64,000 nt of DNA from Eucalyptus grandis (GCF_016545825.1 NC_052613.1:44126112-44190111); one strand, 5' to 3'; counted from the first letter of the stretch, positions 1 to 12,002 are shown. Translations and numbers: made by a program. The notes: generated from the sequence alone by a model not told the origin.

Positions 1-1157
1 GTCAGCACATCATAACATATATCTGGTTTAGTCATGGTAAAATATATGAGCTTTTCTACCAGCCTTTGATAACTTTGTGGGTCTCTGTATCATCTTGGAG
101 ATTTCTTTCATCACGGTCCACCGTAGTTAACTTGACATTTTGTTCGATTGGAATAGCTGCCAATTTGCTTCTCGATAAACACCTTGATATGATCTCTAGC
201 ACGAATTTTCGTTGAATGAGGGAAATCCCTTGATTTGATCGAGCAATTTCTATTCTTAGAAAATATTTGGGTGATCCCAAGTCCTTTATGTGAAATGTCG
301 AATGCAAGTATTCCTTGAAGCTCTTTATGACAATTGCATCTACCCATAATAAGTATATCATCAATGTATATCATTAAAAATATGGATGACATACCTTTTG
401 TCAATGTAAAAATAGCGTAGTGATATTTAGACCGTTTGAAACTTGTTGCTATGAGAGCATTCGCGAACTTGGCATACCATTGCTTGGATGCTTGTTTGAG
501 ACCATAAAGGGATTCGCGGAGACGACATACTCTGTTCTCCCCCTGTCTCCATAAACCCTGAGGAAGTTTCATATAAATTTCTTCATCCAAATCACCATGG
601 AGAAATGTATTGTGGACATCCATTTGGTGTAATGACCAATCTTGGGAAGCCGTAACCGATAGGAAGGAGCGAACCATGACATCTTTGGCCACTGGAGAGA
701 AGGTCTCGTGATAGTCGAATCATTCTCACTGTGTAAACCCTTTGGCCACCAATCGAGCTTTACATCGTTCAATCAATCCATCTACTCGAAACTTTATCTT
801 GTAAACCCATTTACATCCTATTGCCTTACGATTAGTAGGTAAAGTCACAAGATCCCATGTATGGTTGTCATTTAATGCTTGTAATTCTGCTGGCATGGCC
901 TTTTGCCAGTGTGGATCCATGGATGCTTCATCATAACTAGTTGGTTCCCTTTCTTCAAATATGCAACTAATACATTGTCTATGTTCTGGAGACAATTGAT
1001 TGAAAGAGACATAGGATGAGATAGGATAATGAATACTTGGTGAGTTGTGTGTGGCATAAATATAATCCTTAGTCCAGGTTGGTGGGCATGTGATGCACCC
1101 TGAATGTCGAGGAGGATTTGGACGTGATGGTAGAGGCTCTTCCATAGGTGGTGCCGT
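1..1157 (-). pseudogene. Copia A1 reverse transcriptase region, broken
   Basis: Encodes part of the copia RT (RVT_2 family), which would copy element RNA into cDNA. Visible pieces are the N-terminal block with W-V-Y-K-I-K-F and [11 protein letters not shown] (about 726-1000), and the palm with M-D-V-H-N-T-F-L-H-G-D-L and the catalytic variant Y-I-D-D (near 345-370). Two stop codons lie directly after the G-F-T-Q motif near 724-735. The same two stops occur in copy A3, so the damage predates the duplication. RNase H is off the window edge. Non-functional. Confidence 0.88.
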
Positions 1158-2348
1158 CATGAGTTTGGAGCTTCTTCAGTAGTTGCATCCTCAGATCTTG
1201 GAGAAATTTCCTCAGCAGTAGTCCAATTGCTTGTGGAAGCACTATTGAAGGTTTTTCCTATCACAACATAATCAAGATCCTTGGATATATCGTCTTCACG
1301 GAAAATAACTCGAGAATGATTGAGATCGTTTTCTTTTGAGGATTGATCTTCAGCAAATGGAAACATGTCCTCATGGAAGACTACATCTCTACTTATGAGG
1401 AATTCTCTTGTAGAGGGTTGAAACACATGATACCCCTTCTGAAGATTTGGATATTCCATAAATATGCACGGTTGGGCACGAAGACTCATTTTGTCCGGAG
1501 GGCCTGTCGCAATGACGTTGCATAAACACCCAAAAATTCTTAGGTGATCCATTTTTGTTTTCTTTCGAAAAGGACTTGAAAGGGCTTTGACCGTTCAACA
1601 CTTTCGTTGGCATCCAATTAATTAAGTACACTGCCGTGATCATGCATTCTACCCAAAAATTATTTGGAATAGAGGCCTAAAACTTCAAGGCACGTGCCAC
1701 TTCTAGAATATGTCGATGCTTTCTTTCCACTACTCCATTTTGTTGTGGAGTGTATGTGCACGAACTTTCATGCAAGATGCCATAGGATGAAAATATTGAT
1801 GCGCATTCATGGTTGAAAAATTCTCTTCCATTATCTATCCTAATCCGCTGGATAGATTTTCCAAATTGGGTCTTTGATAAAGAGATAAATTCCTTTAAGT
1901 GAGATAGAACTTGACCCTTAGTTTGCAAGAGGAAGATCCATGTTGCTCGAGAATGGTCATCAACAATAGTAAGAAAATATCTTGATCCATCATGATTAGG
2001 TGTATGATACGGTCCCCATACATCAGCATGAATTAGCGAGAAAACACTAGTGGAATGACTCATGCTAACTAGAAAGGGTGCACGTAATTGTTTTGCAAGT
2101 GGGCAGATATGACACTGAGAGTAAGGAAATAAAGCACCGTGGCCCATTCTAGAATGCAAAAGGAAATTTTTATCATTGGTAGTGACATTACACAATGATT
2201 GTTTATTGAAGGAAACTTGAGATAAATCTAAAGTTCTTGGAATGCTAGTCCAAAAAAATAGTCCGTCGGAAAGATTACCCAAACCCATCAGTTTCATGTC
2301 GAAAGGGCCTGAAAGAAACAGATATCGGCATTGAAGAAAATACAACAA
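1157..2348 (-). pseudogene. Copia A1 integrase, frameshifted
   Basis: The integrase inserts the cDNA into the host genome. Seen here: the GAG-pre-integrase zinc region (L-H-S-R-M-G-H-G, C-H-I-C-P-L-A-K), then the catalytic core with H-A-D-V-W-G-P, R-I-D-N-G-R-E-F and N-G-V-V-E-R-K-H, giving the D, D and E of the DDE triad. The C-terminal part (M-D-H-L-R-I-F-G-C-L) continues in another frame around 1552-1680, where A3 reads through in one 408-codon frame. A1 is therefore more decayed than A3 here. Confidence 0.88.
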
Positions 2349-2600
2349 GAGTTTTCCTTGCAGCTCTAGACATAGAAATCAGATTGAACTGGAAATCTGG
2401 AACATAGAAGACATTTCTCAGTGTTATTTGAGGGCTAAGGTTCACAATTCCTATAGTGGTCACATAGGTAATGCTTCCATTTGGCAATCTTATAGAAACA
2501 GGAATACTTAAATTTTCATGAATAATGGAAAAGAAGCCTTTATCACAAACAATATGATCACTAGCCCCGAGTCAATCATCCAAGAATTTCGGAAATAGAG
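2275..2600 (-). pseudogene. Copia A1 protease region, frameshifted
   Basis: Aspartic protease segment that would process the Gag-Pol polyprotein. The catalytic D-S-G triplet is still readable near 2565-2575 (minus strand), but a single-base loss just after it breaks the frame relative to A3. The following strand L-P-N-G-S-I-T-Y-V and the L-R-N-V-F-Y-V-P segment are typical of copia protease ends. A3 keeps the frame but has Glu instead of Gly in this triplet. Inactive. Confidence 0.75.
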
Positions 2601-4124
2601 TATTAGGCAATGAGAAATACACGAGAAGCTACTTCCTTTGTTGGAAATGTCCATTTTTGCAATGCCTTTATAAACTAGCGATCTTGCCCTTGAGTGATAA
2701 GCTGATCATTATTTGAACCTAAGGTCTGATAAGTTGCTACCGAAGATTCCTTCCCCCATTTTCCTTTTTCACCGGGCTTGTCGTGCAATTTCTAGCAATT
2801 ATTAATGGTGTGGTGGGGTCGCTTTGCGTATTCACAAAATAACTTATTTTTCCCTTTTATATTTGGCCCATATGCCTTTGAACTCGTGGAAAAATGTGGA
2901 CCGTTGGATCCTTTAAAAATAGCCACGTGCCCACCGTCCGATCCTGATGAGGAATTGGGCCCTTTCTGGTCGTTCGATTGCGCCTCACAATCTGTACCGT
3001 CCATTTCGGACACTTTAAAAGCATTTGAAGTTGTCCCAAACCCTAGCTCTTCTAGCCACATGCCCTGTTCTGGAGTCTTCTGGTTTTGGTCTCCCTTCTC
3101 ACCGCGAGTAGCCAAGGCTAGCGACTCTACTCCTCTCGCATGCTCCGTTGCCATGAGTCTCGACTCTCTTCTTAGATGGCCAACTGGAAAATACAGTTGA
3201 GCGATTGCATGGGTTCCATGGCTAAGATTTGAGATCTGAATGTCAAGTAAGAGTCGTTTAAAATGAGCAAGAAACAGGTAACTTTCTCTCTGTCTCATAT
3301 TGCTTTGTACTGCTACAAAGTGGCCTCGGGCCATTCGAGTTTCTCCTTTGCTGCCTCCAACTCATTCTAGAGAGCTGATAACTTATTAAAAACCGTTGTG
3401 ATGCTCATATTCCCCTGTTTTAGTTCGGAAAGTGCTTGGGTCAAGGAAATTTTTTTTGCACAGTCCAATTTTCCATACATTTCTCGTATAGTGTCCCACG
3501 TCCTTTTCAAATCTTTTGTGGGAGTAAGTCTGGTTGCAATTTCTGGATTGATGCGGTTCCCAATCCACTTTCTTACTAGTTTATTACACTTCTTCCATTG
3601 TCTCGCCATCCTTTCGTCTGTCGGAATGGGAGTAGATCCGTCAATAAATCCCTCTTTATCTTTAGTAACAAGGGCTCGACGAAATTCTTGAGCCCAGATT
3701 GAGTAGTTATGAGATCCCCTTAGTTGTTGACTGATGAATCGTATCTTTGGTCCATCAGCGGTAGATACGTACAATGGATCACCAAGTTCTGGCTGATCAG
3801 AAACGACTGAGAGAGGGTATGGCAAGAATCTGGGTCTTATTGTCGGGTAGGTATTTGAACCCATACCCGGATTAAGCAACCCACTGGATAATACCGCATC
3901 TTGATTTCCAGATCCAGTATCTACGCTTGCCCGGTCTATGGTTGGCGAGCCATTATTGGGCTGGACATTGTCTTCGGAAATTTGAATTCCAGGCCATGGA
4001 GTACTTGGGCTTGGCCCGTAGTACCATGGGCTGGGCTGAACAAGAACGGGTACCCATTGGTATGGTTGACCCGCCATGGCCTGACCTGATGTGGATTGGC
4101 CTGGAATGGGTTGCCCCAGACTAA

Positions 4125-5229
4125 GGGCGCGTTTGGTAACGATTACATTCCCAGGAGTTGATTCGATAAGAACTAATTCTTTTTGATTACATTCCTGGAA
4201 CGATTACAGTAAAAACACGTGTTTGGTAATTGTTCAAAATTTTTTATTACGGAATAGAATTGCGTTTGGTACCGTATTAATTGATTACATTCCAAATTAA
4301 TTTCTTTTGATTTTTAAATAAATTTTAAATAATTTCTTTACTTTTTTTACTTTTTTTTTTTTTTTCTTTTTCTTTTTCTTTTTTTCCCCTTTTTCCTATT
4401 CTTCTTCTTCTTCATTTGGCCGGTCGCCGGACCGCGCGACCGCTCAGAGAGGGCCGGCGACGCTCACCGGAGCGCCGCCGGCCCTCAGCGAGGTCGGCCT
4501 TCGTCGGCCGAGCCTCGGCGGCGACCGAGCGAGGCTCGCCCGGCCCCGCCGAGGCTCGGCCTCGCCCGGATCTGGCGGGCCGAGCCTCGCCGTGGCGGCT
4601 GGCCTCGCCCGGCCTCGGCGAGCCCGGCTTGGCCACCGGCGGGGTGGGCGAGCCTCGCCGATGGCCGGGCGAGCCTCACCGGCGGTGGGGCGAGGCTCGC
4701 TGGCCACCGGCGAGGCTTGCCCCTGGCCGTCGGTGGCCGGGTCGGCCTCGCCGGTCTTTGGGCGAGGCCGGCTGGCCACCGGCGAGGCTGGGCCTCGCCC
4801 GGATCTGGCGAGGCCGAGCCTCGCCGGTGGGCCGGGCTTGCCTCCGGCGAGCTCGTCGGACCTCGCCCCGGCTCGGCGAGCCTCGGCGATCTCGCCGGAC
4901 TTGCGCGGCCGGCGGCGGACCGGTGGACCGCGGCGGCGGCGGGCGGCGGCGGGCGGCGGCGAGCGGCGGCGGACGGCGGCGGGCGATGGCGAATGGCAAC
5001 CGAGATGATGAAAGAGAAGAACAAGGTTTTACCGTTTTGATTCTTTTTTCTGATTCTCGGACGAGAATCAAATTTTTTTTTGATTCTCAAATCTTGTCCA
5101 AAATTGTTCCCGGGAACAAATTTGTTCCCGGGAACAAAAAATTTACCAAACGCGATTCTCGTCCCAAACTGATTCTGGGAACAAAAAATCAGAATGCACC
5201 CTTTGTTGGGCAAGTTGCCAAACAGGCCC
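4125..5229. mobile_element. PIF/Harbinger-like non-autonomous TIR element with a GC-rich core
   Basis: It is absent at the matching position of copia A3 (48640), giving an exact empty site. It is flanked by the 3-bp duplication TAA (4122-4124 and 5230-5232). Imperfect terminal inverted repeats start GGGCGCGTTTGG on the left and GGGCCTGTTTGG (reverse complement) on the right. A 3-bp TAA/TTA duplication with this terminus is typical of PIF/Harbinger (Tourist-like) elements. The interior is unusual: about 4417-5000 is very GC-rich with short repeats of gaggctcgcc and gcggcgg type, flanked by AT-rich arms. No transposase is visible; long ORFs in the core are low-complexity artefacts. Confidence 0.85.
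5104..5137. repeat. Paired perfect palindromes inside the TIR element
   Basis: The 16-bp perfect palindrome ttgttcccgggaacaa occurs at 5104-5119 and again at 5122-5137, separated by two bases. It lies in the subterminal part of the TIR element at 4125-5229. It could be a transposase-binding or structural subterminal repeat. That role is inference. Confidence 0.7.
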
Positions 5230-5530
5230 TAAGCTGCCATGGAAAAAACCCGCATTTGGTTGGACTTGGAATCTGGTAGCTTCAGCAAGTAAGTTCACAA
5301 GTAGAGTTTTGAGTTTCTTCTTTTGTGATACGCTTTCTAGTAGATGGTGGTTGATCTTCTGCCATGGTGATGGTAAGATGTTCCTTTTCTTCACTTGCTC
5401 TTTTTCCTCGAAATCGATTCCTACACCGGAGTGCTAACGTTATTTTGCTGGTTAGCGTGTTCTTCAAAAATACCGACGGCAATCAAAGAGGAGAGGTGCG
5501 GAAGCTGAAATTGAATTAGAAGCGAAGCCC

Positions 5531-5542
5531 GCTCTGATACCA
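5531..5542 (-). other. Primer-binding site of copia A1
   Basis: Reads TGGTATCAGAGC on the minus strand directly inside the 5' LTR. This is the standard plant copia site complementary to the 3' end of initiator methionine tRNA, where minus-strand DNA synthesis is primed. Confidence 0.9.
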
Positions 5543-5770
5543 TGAAAGAAAGCAAGGAAGAACAAGGAAAAATGTAGGAAAATGTTTGTATATTCTATTC
5601 TATATATCAAATAGTGTACAATGCTCTACAATTATATCACTAGGCATGTACAAGAAAAAGGAAATAAAGAATATTACAAAATCAATTATGATATTAGACT
5701 GATATTAATTGATCTGGCATATCAATCTAAATCCTAAAGAATATTACATAAGATCGCATATCTTCCAACA
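5543..5770 (-). repeat. 5' LTR of copia A1
   Basis: 228-bp LTR, on the minus strand TGTTGGAAGATATGC...TTTCA, with TG/CA ends. By eye it is identical over its whole length to the 5' LTR of A3 (48955-49182). In contrast, the two LTRs within A3 differ at about a dozen positions. Confidence 0.9.
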
Positions 5771-6240
5771 TTCTAGACAATTAGTATCTCGAAATTGAAT
5801 TACACATATAAAACAAATGTCCACGACTTTCATTATGACTTACGTTAAAAAGTACCCGACACATTTGTTAAGCAATTTGGATAAGCATGGCACCACATCG
5901 AGATTTATAGTTTGCATTGAATTTTGTTATTGGATTGAATTTTAATTTTTATTCAATTAAAATTTTACGGTCCACAAATGTTGATTTTTTTTTTTTAATT
6001 TGAAGTGTTCGAGACTTTCACATTATATCTATGATTTTTTTTTTTTTTTTGGAATCTAAGTATTTTAAATTACGATGGAAAAAAAGGGAATAGATTTTTC
6101 TTTTAATTATTTGCAAATAAACAAGCTCGTCTTATTAATAAATTACATCACTTAGATAATAAATTTAGTTTACTAGTGAAAAACATAAATTCTTCGGCAC
6201 GCTTGTCCCTCGCTAACATCGAGCATCATGCGAAATATAA
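5771..6240 (+). repeat. R repeat sequence upstream of PAL1 (end of copy a and truncated copy b)
   Basis: 5771-5884 is the tail of R copy a behind the copia insertion, beginning with the target duplication ttcta. 5885-6240 is the start of R copy b, as at 29578 and 49296. At 6240/6241 the homology jumps about 1.4 kb to the proximal promoter (equivalent to 29933 jumping to 31327 in unit 2), a deletion specific to unit 1. Very AT-rich; no gene seen. Confidence 0.85.
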
Positions 6241-6561
6241 ACTATTCAAAATCTCCACCCGGTCGGGAATTTCAATTTGGAAACCATCTTTGACCCGTCG
6301 ACTAACCCGTCGGCCTAACCTACTCGACACTCAATGGCGGGCGGGCCTCTCCTCTATTTAAACGTCCGATTTGTAGGTGAACAGACTCAGGAAATTCACT
6401 AGCTTCTTTAGCGCATGTGAATTTCCTTCAGAGCAAAACACACACAAAAAACGCCACCGCGCTCTTCCTCTCTCTCGCGCTCGCTCGCTCCTCGCTCGAT
6501 TTCGACTCCTCTTCTCGGGCTCTCGGCCGCTCTAGACGTTCGCATTCACACGAGCGCGAAG
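6241..6561 (+). promoter_or_regulatory. PAL1 proximal promoter and 5' leader
   Basis: Conserved upstream of all three PALs. It has a W-box-like TTGACC at 6290-6295, a MYB/AC-like element CCTAACCTAC at 6314-6323 and a TATA-like TATTTAAA at 6355-6362, about 200 bp upstream of the ATG. A CT-rich leader (6460-6520) follows. AC elements recruit R2R3-MYB factors at lignin genes and W boxes recruit WRKY factors; that assignment here is by motif only. The sequence upstream of 6241 that PAL2 and PAL3 keep is deleted. Confidence 0.65.
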
Positions 6562-9287
6562 ATGGACATGGACACGGCAGCGTGCAACGGCGAGGGCTCC
6601 CTCGGGCTCTGCGCGGGGCAGGCGGTGACCCACTCAACTGGGGCGCGGCTGCCGCGGCCCTCACGGGGAGCCACCTCGATGAGGTGAAAAGGATGGTCGA
6701 GGAGTCCCGGCGGCCTGTGGTCCGCCTCGGCGGTGAGACGCTGACCATCGCACAGGTGGCGGCCATCGCGGGGCGGGAGGCCGGCGCAGCGGTCGAGCTG
6801 TCGGAGGCGGCCCGGGCGGCAGTCAAGGCCAGCAGCGACTGGGTGATGGAGAGCATGAGAAACGGCACGGACAGCTACGGGGTCACCACCGGCTTCGGCG
6901 CCACCTCGCATAGGCGGACCAAGCAAGGTGGTGCTCTGCAGACGGAGCTCATAAGGTAAAAAAAAAGGAAAAGTGCTACTTCGATATATTTCTTTAAATC
7001 CTCATTCGGTTGTTTTTATTAACAAATATTCGCAGATATATTGAAAATACTTGTCAAGCAATCGATAATGAAAAAAATATGCTGATTTTAGGAGATGGGT
7101 GCCATAATACGTTATTCGGGAATTGTAATTATCAAGAAGTGCATATTTAAAAAAAAAAAATCAAGTAAAATCCTTTGTTTTAATTTAAAATTAACACCTG
7201 TCATCTGCGGTATAAATGGTCCCTCGTGAAGGGCTGCCAAGTGCTGGCCAAGCTTCCTTTCCATAAAAGATATATACCCAAACGTGCAAGTATCAATCCA
7301 AAGGACGAAATCAATTTCTCTATATTTTTTTAATATTAGGTAACCAAAAATAATATGGGAGAAGATTAATTAATTTTGAAGACGACCCGTAATAATTACT
7401 TTTTGAATACCTAATTTCTCATTTTTTCAATTAATGAGACTTACCTTTGCTATAATTAAATAAGTGTCTAAATCGATATTCACATTTCCTTTGCTATAAT
7501 TAATAATATGTGGTTGACGAAATTTTCCCATTGAGCCAGGTTCTTGAACGCCGGCATATTCGGCAACGGGACCGAGTCGTGCCACATGCTGCCCCACTCG
7601 GCGACCCGGGCCGCCATGCTCGTGAGGATCAACACCCTCCTCCAGGGCTACTCAGGCATCCGGTTTGAGATCCTAGAGACCATGGCCAAGCTCCTCAACC
7701 GCAACATCACCCCGTGCCTGCCTCTCAGGGGTACCGTCACGGCCTCGGGCGACCTGGTCCCCTTGTCCTACATCGCCGGGCTTCTGACGGGCAGGCCCAA
7801 CTCGAAGGCGGTCGGGCCAAATGGCGAGTCCCTGAACGCCGTCGAGGCCTTCCGCCTTGCCGGGATCAAGCACGGGTTCTTTGACCTGCAGCCCAAAGAG
7901 GGCCTCGCGATCGTGAATGGCACGGCAGTCGGGTCTGGGCTCGCTTCCATTGTCCTGTTCGAGGCGAACATCCTGGCCGTCCTCTCAGAGGTTCTGTCGG
8001 CCATCTTCGCCGAGGTGATGCAAGGGAAGCCGGAGTTCACCGACCACTTGACCCACAAGCTCAAGCACCATCCCGGACAAATTGAAGCTGCAGCTATAAT
8101 GGAGCACATCTTGGATGGGAGCTCCTACGTGAAGGACGCTCAAAAGCTCCACGAGATGGACCCTCTCCAGAAGCCGAAGCAGGACCGATACGCGCTCCGC
8201 ACGTCCCCGCAGTGGCTCGGCCCCCAGATCGAAGTGATCAGGGCCGCCACCAAAATGATCGAGAGGGAGATCAACTCTGTCAACGACAACCCGCTGATCG
8301 ACGTCTCCAGGAACAAGGCTCTCCATGGAGGGAACTTCCAGGGGACCCCGATTGGCGTTTCCATGGACAACACCCGTCTCGCCATCGCCTCCATCGGCAA
8401 GCTCATGTTTGCGCAGTTCTCGAGCTCGTTAACGACTTCTACAACAACGGGCTGCCCTCTAACCTGTCCGGGGGACGGAACCCGAGCCTGGATTATGGCT
8501 TCAAGGGAGCCGAGATCGCCATGGCCTCATACTGCTCGGAGCTGCAGTTCCTTGCCAACCCTGTGACCAACCATGTCGAGAGTGCGGAGCAACACAACCA
8601 GGACGTGAACTCCTTGGGCCTGATCTCGTCGAGGAAGACTGCCGAGGCCGTCGACGTGCTGAAGCTCATGTCCTCCACCTTCCTGGTCGCCCTGTGCCAG
8701 GCCATCGACCTGAGGCACCTGGAAGAGAACCTCAAGAGCGTGGTCAAGAGCACGGTGAACCAAGTGGCCAAGAAGGTCCTCTACGTCGGGTCCAACGGCG
8801 AGCTCCACCCGTCGCGGTTCAGCGAGAAAGACCTGATCAAGGTGGTCGACCGGGAGCACGTCTTCGCCTACATTGATGACCCCTGCAGCGCCACGTACCC
8901 CCTGATGCAGACGCTGAGGCAGGTCCTCGTGGACCATGCGCTGGACGATGTCGACCGGGAGAAGAACCCCAGCACCTCCATCTTCCAGAAGATTGGGGCT
9001 TTCGAGGAGCAGCTCAAGGCACTCCTCCCGAAGGAGGTCGAGAACGCGAGAGCTCAGTTCGAGAGCGGGAACTCGGCGATCGCTAACAAGATCAGGGGTG
9101 CAGGTCGTACCCATTGTACAGGTTCGTGAGGGAAGAGCTCGGGACCGGTTTGCTCACGGGGGAGAAGGTCGGCTCGCCGGGCGAGGACTTTGATCTGGTG
9201 TTCTCCGCCATGTGCGAGGGCAAGCTGATCGATCCTTTGCTGGAGTGCTTGAGGGACTGGGATGGTGCTCCGCTTCCCATCTGTTAG
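6562..9287 (+). CDS. PAL: Phenylalanine ammonia-lyase, copy 1 (three single-base frameshifts)
   Basis: PAL deaminates L-phenylalanine to trans-cinnamate, the first step of phenylpropanoid, lignin and flavonoid synthesis, as a cytosolic homotetramer. Exon 1 is 6562-6955, the intron 6956-7539 (GT...AG, phase 2, the conserved PAL intron position), exon 2 7540-9287. If the frame were intact it would be 714 codons, normal for the family. Catalytic parts: Tyr106 in S-Y-G-V-T-T-G-F; the Phe133-Leu134 pair that favours Phe over Tyr; the self-cyclising Ala200-Ser201-Gly202 that forms the MIO prosthetic group (7742-7750); Asn258; Gln346, Tyr349 and Arg352 in Q-D-R-Y-A-L-R. Relative to the other copies, one base is missing at 6615-6618 (G run), 8420 (C) and 9095-9098 (G run). 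As read, the ATG frame stops soon after the first lesion, so this is either a pseudogene or an error-containing assembly of a real gene. Confidence 0.93.
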
Positions 9288-9783
9288 GAACTTTTCCAAA
9301 TCCTGAAGACTGCCTCATAATTTAATTTGCCCTACTTTTGGTGTGTACTTAGGGAGTTTTTCATGGTCGAGAAACTGCGGTTAAAATTGTAATGTCTCTT
9401 ATGACTTTTGTTCAGTTCTTTCTTATGCAAACCCCCCCACCAGGATGTCTATTTGTACTTGGAACTTCATCAGTGTAACAACAATGTTGAAACGCGTGAA
9501 GGAAAATATTATACAACATACATTTCGTTACATTTTTCGTTCTTATAAAGGATCGCGACATTTGATCTGCATTGTGAGCTAATTGTTATCGGGTACATCT
9601 TATTGTATCTCCCAACTTGACCCTACCAAATGTAGTATTGGAATGAACATGTATTTCTTAAAGGGAGCTACCCTCATTAGGAATTTGTGTGGACTTATCC
9701 TACTCGAGTGGGTTGCGTAGTAAGAGTCAATATTATATTTAAGCTCATGAAAAGGAACACGTTTATATAACATGAAAACACAT
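9288..9783 (+). other. PAL1 3' untranslated region and flank
   Basis: Conserved after all three PALs (34375-34835, 54095-54595). AT-rich, with a T-rich stretch and a C run at 9431-9438. No other gene seen. It ends with the cacat target duplication (9779-9783) of the large LTR insertion. Confidence 0.8.
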
Positions 9784-11545
9784 TGTCGCGATCTAAATTT
9801 CGAGTGCACCACCTAAGTTTAGGCTAATGGACTACTAAGTCTTTAAACTTAGCTCGGCTCTCCCAAGCTCATATCAATTTGCGAATTAAGGTTTAAATAT
9901 TTAACATGCAAATGATTATTATCTAGGAGTCGCCACTAATCGGTTTAGTGTAGGTCGATTAGACACTTAAGTAAATAATGAGAGAATTATTTTACTCCTA
10001 CTTACACTAGATTTCTCTAATGCCCTTTCGGTACTATTTCTTTTTAATTTTCAAAGATGTTTTTGCATGCAGCTTAGATTTATTTTAAACTAAATTATTA
10101 TCATGCAATGGGATGATCATACTGATACTCAATCATTATTAAACATTGAATAAAAAAAATTGCACCAAATGAATTTTACACACTAAAGCAAGTATTTTTT
10201 GGATTTTTCTTTTAAGTAGAACTTTATCATAAATCATGCATTTAAACTATATGGCCTAATTTTACTAACAAACTATTTCTAATTAAATGAACCTAATATG
10301 CAAACTAATTGACATGCACCTAATATTTTTGTATTTTTATTGAAATTCGGAATTAATAAAAACCCTAATTAAACTATCTAAAAATGAAAAAAATTCTAAT
10401 ATGTTTTAGGGGTTAATTTGACTTAAACCCTATCCTATCTTAGAAAACTATTTTTTTAAGGAAAATGGGATTATCTAAATGTGCAAACATTATCTAAAAC
10501 CAATCCTAATCTATTCCAAAAATTATCTAAAAATGTAATCCTAAAAATGCAATCATAATTTACGAAATTGACATGTTCCAATGCAAGATTTGATTTTTGA
10601 TTTTTTTAATTTTTATGTTTTTAGTGTTTTTCCAAGATAAGCAATTATACCTAAACAATCAAGATATTCATCAAATGAGAATTAAAATAATTGAAAAATA
10701 ATCTGTTATCTCACGGGTTAAATTAACAGTTATTTTAACTCTAAACATCACAACATAAAGTATCCGAAATTTTACGGATCAAATTAATAACTATAATGAC
10801 TTAACAATTAAAAGACCATCAAAATGCTAAAAAATTAATATAATTAAAAAGATCCAACGTCTTATGGATCAAATTAATAATTACAATAATTTTGGACAAA
10901 ATTCTGCAAATAATGCCTACAAGATTCATGAAATGAATATTGACATACCATGTTCTAATTTAACAAAACTTAAAAAAACAATAAAATAACATAAAATAAA
11001 AGAATTTTTTAAAAAAAAAACCACCTAAGGAAGACTTGAAAAGGGGGACCAACGGTCTTTGTCGGCGACGGCGGAGCACGGTGGAAGGCGGCGTCGCTCG
11101 TGGGGCGAAGAGCAGCAGTGGCAACAGTAAGCGGAGGCGTCGCGACGGAGGGTCGTCGAGGAGAGATTATGGCACGCTTGGATCTCGCTGGTGATGGACG
11201 GCGGGCGCGGATCAGCGGCGGGCGAAGTCTTGTGCGTGTCACGGGTCGGAGCGAGGCGGTGGGCTCGCGGTGAGGCGAGCACGAGTGTGCGGGTTGAGCT
11301 GTTGTGGGGAGCGTCGGCGAAGCGCGGTGAGGAGGAAATGTGAGATCGTCGCAGTCGGATCAGTAGGGCGGCGGTGGTGCGTGGTGGGGCTGCGTTTCGC
11401 AGCAAGACAGGCGAAAGGCAGTGACCGGTGGCTTGGTTTCCGAGGCTGAGCTTGCAATCGGCAGACGCGGGGACTCCGGATCTGGGGCTCGGGCAGACGC
11501 GCAGGGATGGAGATGTTGGGTCATGAGCCGGCGGGTCGACTCGGG

Positions 11546-12002
11546 TGTTAGATGCAAATTGCGTAACCCCAAGATCTCCATAACTAGAACAAGAACATGC
11601 ATAATTGAGTAGAAAGATTAACGCACCTGTTTTGGGATCCATTGTTTTTGAAGCGGAAGCAGAAACACAATGTTCCACGCACAAGTCCTTCTCCTTTATT
11701 GCCCTCCGTATCACTGGCTCAATGAGGCGGCCCCCTCACGTGTAGCGTTAGGTAAACGCCCCTTAGGTGAGGATACATGTGAGAATTAGAGTTAGATGAG
11801 AGACTTGAGCACTATTTATAGAGTTTCCAGCCAGTCCCTCTCATTACGGGCCAGGCTCAACTCAGCCCACACTAGCCAGCCCATATTAGACTAATTAAGA
11901 AATCTTCTATCTCACCTTAGACCAAACCCCGTAAAACGGTAAACGTTAAACGGTAAATTACAAGATCAATTAATGTAATCCACAATTAGAAAAACTTTTA
12001 CA
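11546..12002 (-). repeat. 3' LTR of copia N
   Basis: Begins tgttagatgc and ends ctttta-ca on the + strand. It matches 17713-18170 with roughly 20 scattered differences by eye, so this insertion is not recent. Confidence 0.9.

Larger units (their letters stand above)
2770..5365 (-). pseudogene. Copia A1 gag, interrupted by a TIR element
   Basis: Gag starts at an ATG at 5363-5365 (M-A-E-D-Q-P-P), about 165 bp inside the primer-binding site. The capsid segment (L-R-G-S-H-N-Y-S-I-W; W-I-G-N-R-I-N-P-E-I-A; M-Y-G-K-L-D) lies at about 3367-4077 and matches the plant retrotransposon gag/UBN2 type. A low-complexity tail with a cysteine/histidine fragment (C-E-Y-A-K-R-P-H-H) follows near 2800-2900. 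The reading frame is interrupted by the 1105-bp insertion at 4125-5229 and by frameshifts. A3 shows the uninterrupted arrangement. Confidence 0.82.
1..5770 (-). mobile_element. Ty1/copia retrotransposon A1, left end outside the window
   Basis: Minus-strand copia element whose 3' LTR and RNase H lie off the window. Position 1 corresponds to about 44511 in the complete sister copy A3. From right to left it has a 5' LTR (5543-5770), a primer-binding site (5531-5542), gag, protease, integrase and reverse transcriptase. The right flank after the LTR begins ttcta, the same target duplication and flank as A3, so A1 and A3 descend from one insertion. It is interrupted by a TIR element at 4125-5229. 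Many stops and frameshifts make it non-autonomous. Confidence 0.92.

Noticed and set aside
4416..5279. 287-codon + strand and 242-codon minus-strand frames
   Set aside because: Low-complexity Arg/Pro/Ala/Gly translation of the GC-rich repeat core of a TIR element, open in several frames at once.
5882..6240. PAL1 upstream region as an intact match to PAL2 upstream
   Set aside because: Only the first part of R copy b is present; the homology jumps to the proximal promoter at 6241.
11025..11714. 229-codon minus-strand frame
   Set aside because: It spans the junction between the solo LTR and the nested copia LTR, so it cannot be an original gene.
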